From a virus: a DNA stretch of 21,799 bases. The stretch covers positions 1 to 21,799 of the IMG/VR virus record IMGVR_UViG_3300020439_000098; one strand, 5' to 3'. Position numbers and translations under genes: made by a program. Positions 1 through 5,350 of the stretch are shown one piece after another. The notes under the pieces were generated by a model that worked only from the letters and a program-made list of their open reading frames with translations, had not been told where the DNA came from and did no database searches. The first letter of the stretch is position 1. Every line of letters starts with the position of its first letter.

Positions 1-1032
1 GTCTATCTGTTCTTTTAGAACCTCAAGGGTGGCGTCTTGATCTTTGATCTTAGCGTCTACGTCTTTTAACGCCTCCGAAACTGTTGACGCCTTCGACTCT
101 GCTGTTGCAATCTTTTCCTTGCGATGCGCCTCTTCCACGCTCTGGTCACACGTGGGGCAGTGTTCGTTATCGGTAAAGAACTTTGCTTGTCTTTTGTACT
201 CTTTGAGTTTTCCTTTGAAGTCTCGACTGTAGTCAACTAGTTTCTCCCTTTTCTTCTGATTCGATTCTATATCTTTTTGGGTTGTGGGAAGTAGTCTGTC
301 AATATTTCCAGACAACTCTTCAGATGTTTCTGCGATAGCAGCCGCTCGTGCGGTATGTTCTTCAATGGTCTTTTCTTTCTGTCTACGCTGTTGTGCATTA
401 ACAGATACTAACTCAGAGATCAAACGCTTTTGTCCGTTGATCTTAGTATTTATTAAATCTATCTCGTGACCGTTGTTTGTGATATACTCTTTGGTAAGAG
501 CGATCTTCTCTTTCAGAAGACTATTCATCTTACTGAACATATTGATATCAAGTAGGTCTTCAATCACATCCCGCCTTGCCTGAGAGGTAAGTTGCATAAA
601 GGGCACGAAGGATGAAGACCCTAGAACCACTATTTGATGAAACGATTTGTGGTTCAACTTGATGATGTTTTTCTCTAACATAGACTGATAGTCTTTTGCG
701 TGAGAATTTTGGTTCACCATATTTCCATTGACCCAGACTTCAAACTTGTTGGGTTTGATGCCTCGGACAATCTTATACTTCTGTGAACCTATCCTAAACT
801 CAACTTCTACCATAGTACCCTTTTGATTGATACTATTGACAAGTTGTCCTTTAGAAATTTTACGATGTGGTTTACCAAATAATGCAAACGCAAGAGCGTC
901 TAACATAGTTGACTTACCCGCACCGTTTTGTCCAATGACCAATGTTGTTGGGGACTCTTCAAAGTTTATTTCGTTGAAAGTGTTCCCCGTGGACAAGAAA
1001 TTCTTGTACCGCAGTTTTTCAAAATATATCAT
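1..1032 (-). CDS. gp46: gp46 recombination nuclease ATPase subunit (N-terminal part, cut by window edge)
   Basis: T4 gp46 is the Rad50-like ATPase of the gp46/gp47 nuclease that resects DNA ends for recombination-dependent replication and takes part in host DNA breakdown. The frame starts with ATG at 1032 and stays open for 344 codons to base 1, so the C-terminal half lies outside the window. The N-terminus carries an ABC-type Walker A (GQNGAGKST, about residues 34-42) after a Rad50-like opening with FLSTGNTFNEI. A charged coiled-coil stretch follows, and near residue 300 there is a CPTC motif, the expected zinc-hook cysteines. The start lies just after the stop of the preceding small gene (1036-1038), as in a tight operon. 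A strong promoter inside that small gene (1115-1143) can transcribe it independently. Identification is secure; only its length is unknown. Confidence 0.95.
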   Translation of the reverse strand, partial: MIYFEKLRYKNFLSTGNTFNEINFEESPTTLVIGQNGAGKSTMLDALAFALFGKPHRKISKGQLVNSINQKGTMVEVEFRIGSQKYKIVRGIKPNKFEVWVNGNMVNQNSHAKDYQSMLEKNIIKLNHKSFHQIVVLGSSSFVPFMQLTSQARRDVIEDLLDINMFSKMNSLLKEKIALTKEYITNNGHEIDLINTKINGQKRLISELVSVNAQQRRQKEKTIEEHTARAAAIAETSEELSGNIDRLLPTTQKDIESNQKKREKLVDYSRDFKGKLKEYKRQAKFFTDNEHCPTCDQSVEEAHRKEKIATAESKASTVSEALKDVDAKIKDQDATLEVLKEQID

Positions 1033-1035
1033 AAA

Positions 1036-1257
1036 TTAATCGTTCACTTGATCTTCGTGTAGACCACACCAGTTGCACGGAGCCCCTGACTCTACACCTA
1101 TCTCAGTCTTTTCTACTATACAGTAGTGAGTCCAAAATGTCAAGCCCCCAGTTTCTTTTTTTAGAAAAGTTTTTCCTTTCTTCTTAAAAATTTTATCCCA
1201 GTTTTCTTCAAACTGTTTCCGATTTGGTATCGGTCTTGGGTTGCTCCCCTTGCTCAT
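1036..1257 (-). CDS. Small conserved phage protein with C-terminal CxxCG motif
   Basis: I chose the ATG at 1257 (73 aa) rather than the one four codons upstream at 1269, because a GGAG Shine-Dalgarno lies six bases before it. The protein then begins MSKGSNPRPIPNRKQFEENW, which resembles a family of very small proteins seen in many tailed phages (recognised from memory, not searched). It has a basic middle (KKKGKTFLKKE) and ends with CNWCGLHEDQVND; the paired cysteines and a histidine could bind a metal, but two cysteines alone do not make a zinc finger. It overlaps the upstream 63-aa gene by 50 bases in another frame and stops four bases before gp46. The gp46-directed promoter lies inside it. 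Function unknown. Confidence 0.75.
   Translation of the reverse strand: MSKGSNPRPIPNRKQFEENWDKIFKKKGKTFLKKETGGLTFWTHYCIVEKTEIGVESGAPCNWCGLHEDQVND
1115..1143 (-). promoter_or_regulatory. Sigma70-type promoter for gp46
   Basis: On the minus strand: TTGACA (1138-1143), a 17-base spacer, then TATAGT (1115-1120). The start would fall near 1108, about 75 bases before the gp46 ATG at 1032. It lies inside the coding sequence of the preceding small gene. The perfect -35, ideal spacing and five of six -10 matches make it convincing, and the same architecture recurs several times in this window. Confidence 0.7.
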
Positions 1258-1399
1258 ACTGAACTCCATTCTTAATCATTTCTTTTAAGACAAGTTCAAG
1301 TTGGTGTCTCTCACGAGATGTAAGACTGTTATACATTCTCTTACCCTTTTTGTCAGCAACACCTGCTCGTCTTAACAGTTTAGCCTTACGTCCATTCAT
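1208..1399 (-). CDS. Small basic hypothetical protein between gp47 and gp46
   Basis: A 63-aa protein beginning MNGRKAKLLRRAGVADKKG. Its ATG overlaps the gp47 stop (TAATG at 1397-1401), and a GGAG lies eight bases upstream inside the gp47 end, so it is probably translated by coupling to gp47. The N-terminal half is strongly basic (RKAKLLRR, DKKGKR); the C-terminal tail is acidic and polar. Small proteins with this RKAK...KRMYNSL pattern occur in marine T4-like phages as I remember them, but I know of no function. It overlaps the next gene by 50 bases in a different frame. A nucleic-acid-binding role is only a guess from charge. Confidence 0.7.
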   Translation of the reverse strand: MNGRKAKLLRRAGVADKKGKRMYNSLTSRERHQLELVLKEMIKNGVQYEQGEQPKTDTKSETV

Positions 1400-2463
1400 T
1401 AGACTATCTCCATATTTTGTGCTTCGATCATAAGATTAGAAATGTCTTTCTTAATTCTATCTTTGTCTAGATCGGTTACTACATTGTCAATATAGTCAAA
1501 CATAATCGTTTCGGTATCATCTAAATTGATCTCACCGTCCGCTACGTTCTCACCAAGGAATTCACGGAAGTCCTCAGCAATCTTGAGTTCGTGTATCTTT
1601 TGTGCCTGAACTCTATCGACAAATTTCTCGAATTCGATTGGGTCACCTTTGTTGACTACGATGATCTTAACAAACTTGTGATCAAGATATCGCATATCCT
1701 TAAATTTAAAGTTACCCATCTTTTCGTGATCATAAAATATCTTTTCATAGATAGTGACAGGATTATGTACAGCAGTTAGTTCTCTTGTATCCGTATCAAG
1801 TATATGGAAATACTTTTTATCGTTACAGTCATTCCAAAAGAACTCCATCTGAGAACCAAGGTAATGGATATTACGTTGCGTGGACTTGGCGTGAAAGTGT
1901 CCAGTTAATACCATTTCAAATCGGTCAAAGACCTTTGAGTCCATTCCATCCATACACGGCATACCCCTTTGCATATCGAATCCTTTCAATTCAAGGTGTG
2001 CGCCGATTATATCTGCCTTACAGTTTTCTATAAACTCTAGACATTGTTTCTCATTATCATCACAAATCCAAGGGACTAGACCAATCTTTAGACCGTCATA
2101 ATCCATCACTCTTGGTTCTAGAACGATATTCACTTCGTTCATATAATGACCTTGCAACTCTTTGAGAGCGTTAAGTTCATTAGTGTTCTTGAAATAAGTA
2201 TCGTGGTTACCAAGGATGATATCCATAGTCATCCCGTACTCACGTAACTTATCTAAAAAGATTTTTCTGTTATGATGCAATGCCTTGAAGTTGATTGTCT
2301 TACGGTTATCGTAGTAATCACCAAGGTGCAAGATCGTGTCGATCTTATTCTCTAACAGATATGGGAAAAATACGTCACGGTAGAACTTCTCTTGGTAGTC
2401 CATAAAGACATCCGAAGAGTTACGTATCCCAGCGTGCGTATCATTTAATATAGCAATTTTCAA
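1399..2463 (-). CDS. gp47: gp47 recombination endonuclease (Mre11-like)
   Basis: The 354-aa protein is the metallophosphoesterase partner of gp46; together they resect DNA ends in recombination-dependent replication. The calcineurin-like motifs are all visible: NDTH (residues 7-10), HLGDYYDNR (about 46-54), the GNHD signature (85-88), GAHLEL near 155 and TGHFH (187-191). These supply the residues for two metal ions. Length is close to T4 gp47 (about 339 aa). The start at 2463 follows a clear promoter (2499-2527) with a leader of about 30 bases, so this gene opens the gp47-small-small-gp46 sub-operon. Gene order 55-47-46 matches T4. Nothing appears damaged. Confidence 0.97.
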   Translation of the reverse strand: MKIAILNDTHAGIRNSSDVFMDYQEKFYRDVFFPYLLENKIDTILHLGDYYDNRKTINFKALHHNRKIFLDKLREYGMTMDIILGNHDTYFKNTNELNALKELQGHYMNEVNIVLEPRVMDYDGLKIGLVPWICDDNEKQCLEFIENCKADIIGAHLELKGFDMQRGMPCMDGMDSKVFDRFEMVLTGHFHAKSTQRNIHYLGSQMEFFWNDCNDKKYFHILDTDTRELTAVHNPVTIYEKIFYDHEKMGNFKFKDMRYLDHKFVKIIVVNKGDPIEFEKFVDRVQAQKIHELKIAEDFREFLGENVADGEINLDDTETIMFDYIDNVVTDLDKDRIKKDISNLMIEAQNMEIV

Positions 2464-2473
2464 ATATATACCT

Positions 2474-2507
2474 CTCAGTTTACTGAGTATTGTGTAGTAT
2501 TCTACAC
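2474..2507 (-). repeat. Two small perfect inverted repeats in the gp47 leader and promoter
   Basis: CTCAGT/ACTGAG (2474-2479 and 2482-2487, 2-base gap) lies in the leader, and GTGTAG/CTACAC (2492-2497 and 2502-2507, 4-base gap) covers the -10 hexamer and start point. The second could be an operator or an RNA hairpin at the 5' end of the gp47 message. Both arms are exact in the sequence; function is inferred from position only. Confidence 0.4.
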
Positions 2508-2527
2508 GATCCAGCAGGAAATGTCAA
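2499..2527 (-). promoter_or_regulatory. Sigma70-type promoter for gp47
   Basis: Minus strand: TTGACA (2522-2527), 17-base spacer, TAGAAT (2499-2504). Predicted start near 2492. It lies in the gap between the tiny 39-aa gene and gp47. A host-type promoter with perfect -35 and spacing suggests early or constitutive expression of the recombination genes by host RNA polymerase. An inverted repeat straddles the -10. Confidence 0.8.
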
Positions 2528-2531
2528 GCGT

Positions 2532-2651
2532 TTAATCAGCAAATTTGCCGTGTCGGATAAGGTGGTGCATCCTATGTCTAAAGATACACCAGACCAGTTT
2601 CACTAGAGTGTCCTCTTTATAGACACCCGCATCACATTCATATATCCACAT
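2532..2651 (-). CDS. Tiny conserved-looking protein (39 aa) between gp55 and gp47
   Basis: Its ATG overlaps the gp55 stop codon (TAATG at 2649-2653), and it ends at 2532, just before the gp47 promoter. The protein starts MWIYECDAGVYKEDTLVKL and ends with a histidine-rich stretch, FRHRMHHLIRHGKFAD. The exact stop/start overlap and the fact that it fills the gap between two core genes favour a real gene. Similar short proteins ending in an HHLI-like segment occur in T4-like marine phages as far as I recall, but no function is known to me. The histidine cluster could bind a metal or a partner; this is speculation. Confidence 0.6.
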   Translation of the reverse strand: MWIYECDAGVYKEDTLVKLVWCIFRHRMHHLIRHGKFAD

Positions 2652-3244
2652 TATTCATTAACCAAAAAGTCAGAGAGATCGGAGTCAACCTTAACTGCTC
2701 GTCTCTTTCTTTTCTTCTCTTCTTTCTGGAAGTCTTTAAACTCTTGATCCGCACTCTTCACTGTATCGATACGCATACGCAAAGTATCGACAAAGTATTG
2801 TGCTGTGTTGGCGGCATTCTCAGCTCCGTTCTCTTCTAGGAACTCTTCGATGCCTGATTGGGCGATATACCTCAACTTGATATCTTGTTGTTTCTTTTCC
2901 TTCTCAATCCTACGTAGGAAAGCGTACCAAGATATCTGCGTAAAATACGCAAACGCATTCGGTTTACCTGTTCTGGTGGCAGACTCTATATTATAATTAA
3001 GGATCGCTTTCAAACAATTCTCAACTGCGTCCATTACCATTTCTTCTCTATAGGTATAACGGACAAAGTTTGCCTTGTGTGATAAACCTTCTGCAATCTT
3101 TAGAAAACACCTTGCGATATAATCTGGAACTACAGGGTTTGGTATCTTTGCCTTTTTGGCACGGTTAACTTCTTCAACATATTCTACAACCGCTTGCGAG
3201 AACTGTGCGTTGTTAACGTAATGAGGTTTTTCTTTTGGTTTCAT
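2651..3244 (-). CDS. gp55: gp55 late-transcription sigma factor
   Basis: A 197-aa protein matching the T4 gp55 family, the divergent sigma factor that directs host RNA polymerase to TATAAATA late promoters and docks on the gp45 sliding clamp. The middle has a sigma region-2-like segment (FAYFTQISWYAFLRRIEKEK, about residues 98-117) expected to contact the -10 box. The C-terminus is a basic linker (KKRKRRAVK) followed by DLSDFLVNE, an acidic/hydrophobic tail in the position of the clamp-binding motif. T4 gp55 is about 185 aa. It starts a few bases after the peroxiredoxin stop, so both should come from the strong promoter at 3804-3832. The late boxes elsewhere in the window are its expected targets. 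Confidence 0.93.
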   Translation of the reverse strand: MKPKEKPHYVNNAQFSQAVVEYVEEVNRAKKAKIPNPVVPDYIARCFLKIAEGLSHKANFVRYTYREEMVMDAVENCLKAILNYNIESATRTGKPNAFAYFTQISWYAFLRRIEKEKKQQDIKLRYIAQSGIEEFLEENGAENAANTAQYFVDTLRMRIDTVKSADQEFKDFQKEEKKRKRRAVKVDSDLSDFLVNE

Positions 3245-3248
3245 TATA

Positions 3249-3776
3249 TTACCCTACAAATTCTTCGCCTGGCGTCCAAGAACAACCTGTGAGTCCACCC
3301 GCTTTCAATGCTTGAAGAGTTCTGAGAACTTCGTCTGCATTTCTTCCAGTGTCTAATGCATTCACAGATACGTGTTGGATAACTCTATCTTTATCAAAGA
3401 TAAAGGTTGCACGATAACACACACCTTCCTCTTCATTAACAATACCTAATTCATTAGATAGATTTAATCCACAGTCAGCTGCAAGTGTATGGTTGATATC
3501 ACCAATCAACTTATTACTTTGTTTCCACGCAAGTTTACAGAATTCATTGTCACCTGAAATACCAATTACGTTTGCCTCATCAACAAGAACATCCATTGCT
3601 TTGATTTCAGTAGGACAAATAAAAGTAAAGTCCTTTGGATAAAAGTATACTACTGTCCAATCGTGTTTGAGTGGTTGATATCCTTCATCGACAGTTACAT
3701 CGACAAATTCATTATTAGAATCAATTCCTTTTAATTTTATAGGTGGAAATTGATCACCTACTGTAAGTTGATACAT
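3249..3776 (-). CDS. Peroxiredoxin (AhpC/Prx1-type) encoded by the phage
   Basis: A 175-aa thiol peroxidase of the AhpC/TSA type, which reduces hydrogen peroxide and organic hydroperoxides in the cytoplasm. The active-site signature PKDFTFICPTE (residues 47-57) gives the PxxxTxxC motif with peroxidatic Cys54; the conserved Arg is R122 (CYRATF). A C-terminal GCSWTPGEEF (Cys165) matches the resolving-cysteine region of typical 2-Cys enzymes (VCPANWxPG in AhpC). Extra cysteines are at 80, 102 and 120. GGAG lies seven bases before the ATG. The gene has a near-perfect promoter of its own and is followed at once by gp55. I infer an auxiliary metabolic gene that protects the infected cell from oxidative stress; the reductant would have to come from the host or elsewhere in the phage. 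Confidence 0.93.
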   Translation of the reverse strand: MYQLTVGDQFPPIKLKGIDSNNEFVDVTVDEGYQPLKHDWTVVYFYPKDFTFICPTEIKAMDVLVDEANVIGISGDNEFCKLAWKQSNKLIGDINHTLAADCGLNLSNELGIVNEEEGVCYRATFIFDKDRVIQHVSVNALDTGRNADEVLRTLQALKAGGLTGCSWTPGEEFVG

Positions 3777-3803
3777 TACAAATCTCCATTTTTATTAACA
3801 AGT

Positions 3804-3832
3804 ATTATACCTGTTCTAACACCCTTTGTCAA
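3804..3832 (-). promoter_or_regulatory. Consensus sigma70 promoter for peroxiredoxin and gp55
   Basis: Minus strand: TTGACA (3827-3832), exactly 17 bases, TATAAT (3804-3809): both hexamers are full consensus. Predicted start near 3797, about 20 bases before the peroxiredoxin ATG, leaving room for its GGAG. The -35 sits inside the 3' end of the cytidylyltransferase gene. This is the strongest promoter by sequence in the window. Confidence 0.88.
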
Positions 3833-4229
3833 GGCGTTTTCGCAATTCAGACGTAGAAAATTCGTGTTTTCTTTCGTTATAGTAAATATCTATATCATTA
3901 TTACGACACCAATCTTTACCAGTAAAATCTTTCCCTCGATATTCCTCACCTATAATACGAACGTGAGGTCTAATCAATTGCATTACACCTAGTAGTTCTA
4001 TTTCGGTAGTATAAGGAACTATATGATCTACCCACTTAACCGCACGTAATTGTATGAACCGTTCAGATACAGTTTGTACGGGAGTATTTTTTTCGGGTCT
4101 ATCTATAGAGGGATCGATCTGTAATCCACAGATCAAATAATCGCATTGTTCTTTTGCTTCTTCTAACATTGTCACGTGTCCAGCGTGCAACAAATCAAAA
4201 GCAGAACAAGTAAATCCAATTCGTTTCAT
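3816..4229 (-). CDS. Cytidylyltransferase-like nucleotidyltransferase
   Basis: A 137-aa single-domain enzyme of the HxGH nucleotidyltransferase superfamily, closest in size and motifs to glycerol-3-phosphate cytidylyltransferase (TagD) and the nucleotidyltransferase domain of heptose pathway HldE/RfaE. HAGH is at residues 15-18 after a Rossmann strand (RIGFTCSAFDLL). The second substrate-binding loop is represented by RKHEFSTSELR (about 119-129), in place of the usual RTxGISTT. Such enzymes activate a phosphorylated sugar or alcohol with CTP or ATP; the substrate cannot be read from the sequence. It follows the 53-aa membrane protein with only a few bases between (TGA at 4233-4235, ATG at 4229). 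Possible roles are surface glycan or nucleotide-linked metabolism. Family is firm, substrate open. Confidence 0.85.
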   Translation of the reverse strand: MKRIGFTCSAFDLLHAGHVTMLEEAKEQCDYLICGLQIDPSIDRPEKNTPVQTVSERFIQLRAVKWVDHIVPYTTEIELLGVMQLIRPHVRIIGEEYRGKDFTGKDWCRNNDIDIYYNERKHEFSTSELRKRLDKGC

Positions 4230-4232
4230 ATG

Positions 4233-4394
4233 TCACCAGTTGTGTATTATATTTGCCATTATAAAAAAGCACGTAAGAAAATTAACACCCACAATGATAG
4301 TACGTAACATTGCAACATAATTATCATACGGTTCTGTTTTATCATCCGAGAACCCGCCCAAGGCGTATTTCCATATTGTCCATATCTTTTCCAT
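4233..4394 (-). CDS. Small single-span membrane protein (53 aa)
   Basis: The ATG overlaps the cupin stop codon (TAATG at 4392-4396), and the frame closes with TGA four bases before the next start. The protein begins MEKIWTIWKYALGGFSDDKT, has a polar middle, and ends with one hydrophobic segment (about residues 31-51, rich in I, V, L, F) and HNW. This suits a single membrane span with the N-terminus in the cytoplasm. The N-terminal WTIWKYxxGxFSD pattern resembles small conserved proteins of marine T4-like myoviruses as I remember them. Function unknown. The tight packing with the cupin and nucleotidyltransferase genes suggests co-expression. Confidence 0.7.
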   Translation of the reverse strand: MEKIWTIWKYALGGFSDDKTEPYDNYVAMLRTIIVGVNFLTCFFIMANIIHNW

Positions 4395-4726
4395 TAGTGG
4401 TTTCTCCCCCCATCAAATACACACACAAAGTATAACCCCAAGTGTCCTGTATTGAACACTCTATGATACTCACCATCTTCTATACAAACAACATCGCCTT
4501 CCGTAACAGGAAAACGTTCATCATCAATTTGCATCTCACCACTACCTTTAATAAAAAAATAGACTTCTTCTTGTCCACTATGGGAGTGTCCGTTGGTACA
4601 TTTGTTTGCACGTAGGAATGTACTACTCAATACAAGGTTATTACCAAATGTATTATCTTTTAGGGTGTAAGTATCATTATCCTTAATAATCTTACCACCA
4701 ATATCATTTATTGTAACTTTTTTCAC
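4394..4726 (-). CDS. Single-domain cupin protein
   Basis: A 110-aa beta-barrel cupin. Motif 1 is HSHSGQEEVYFFIKGSG (about residues 47-63), giving the two histidines and the glutamate of the metal site, and motif 2 is GDVVCIEDGEYHRVFN (77-92) with the third histidine, H88. Small cupins of this kind include sugar-phosphate isomerases, epimerase-like proteins and binding proteins, so the reaction cannot be named. The likely start is GTG at 4726; I see no good Shine-Dalgarno sequence and no better in-frame ATG. A plus-strand promoter (-35 at 4734-4739) begins only eight bases upstream, pointing away from this gene. It precedes a membrane protein and a nucleotidyltransferase, a grouping compatible with sugar metabolism. 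Confidence 0.85.
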   Translation of the reverse strand: MKKVTINDIGGKIIKDNDTYTLKDNTFGNNLVLSSTFLRANKCTNGHSHSGQEEVYFFIKGSGEMQIDDERFPVTEGDVVCIEDGEYHRVFNTGHLGLYFVCVFDGGRNH

Positions 4727-4733
4727 TTTTTGC

Positions 4734-4762
4734 TTGACAAAACTTGTTTCTTCGTGTAAAAT
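4734..4762 (+). promoter_or_regulatory. Plus-strand sigma70-type promoter facing antisense DNA
   Basis: Plus strand: TTGACA (4734-4739), 17-base spacer, TAAAAT (4757-4762). Predicted start near 4769. No plus-strand gene follows; transcripts would run antisense to the 183-aa gene and uvsW. Directly behind the -10 is an unusually GC-rich patch (4764-4787) in an AT-rich setting. By sequence it is as good as the gene-linked promoters here, so it could make a regulatory RNA, or it may be a leftover from rearrangement. Confidence 0.5.
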
Positions 4763-4796
4763 AAGCAGCTGCTGTTGGGGGCCGCTGAATACCTAA

Positions 4797-5348
4797 TTAA
4801 TGTATAGTCTTTTTAGTAAAAATATCTACTATTTTTCCACCACCACCATCTGAATCACCTTCGGGAAGTAAATAATCCTCATCCGTGATTTCTGGTGTTT
4901 CTAGTGCATCTAAGTAATCTTGCATTGATCCTAACTGATCACTCAACATTGCAATATGATTACGAGTCATCTTCTGAACTTCTTCAATGGGCATTTCTTT
5001 CACCATACCCTTAATTCTATTGACGTGAGTTTCGTGCATATCTTTTACTGCACGAGTGTATTCATTTAAAATTGGTGCGTGAGGGATCGCAATAGATACT
5101 ACGTGAAGACTGTTCAATACTAACAGTTCTTCTTCACCTTCTTGATAGACCATCCAAGGGCGGAATGAGAAATACTTATCACCAACCTGATTCTCATACA
5201 TATTGAGTTTCATCGCATTCTTAACAACAATATTATCATCGTGTTCGTCATTGAATTGCACAACAAAACAAACGATCTCTTCACCCGTAGTTAATTTAAA
5301 CTGGCGATGATTGTGGAGAACTCTATATGCTCCGTCTGAATCTATCAT
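4797..5348 (-). CDS. Conserved hypothetical protein downstream of uvsW, possible Sm-like N-terminus
   Basis: A 183-aa protein. The N-terminal part (about residues 15-85: FKLTTGEEIVCFVVQFND, then IVVKNAMKLNMYE) is beta-rich and resembles the two-motif pattern of Sm/LSm-like barrels in that it begins with a G-E-x-I strand and has an I-x-x-A-x-x strand; this is pattern similarity only. The middle is helical (NEYTRAVKDMHETHVNRIKG...), and a GDSDGGGGK linker leads to a short KIVDIFTKKTIH tail. Proteins of this type accompany uvsW in marine T4-like phages, as I recall. It starts three bases after the uvsW stop. RNA binding would be a testable guess; I assign no function. Confidence 0.7.
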   Translation of the reverse strand: MIDSDGAYRVLHNHRQFKLTTGEEIVCFVVQFNDEHDDNIVVKNAMKLNMYENQVGDKYFSFRPWMVYQEGEEELLVLNSLHVVSIAIPHAPILNEYTRAVKDMHETHVNRIKGMVKEMPIEEVQKMTRNHIAMLSDQLGSMQDYLDALETPEITDEDYLLPEGDSDGGGGKIVDIFTKKTIH

Positions 5349-5350
5349 AA

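Noticed and set aside
838-870. TTGACA on the plus strand inside gp46
   Set aside because: No -10-like hexamer at 16-18 bases; coding sequence of gp46 explains it.
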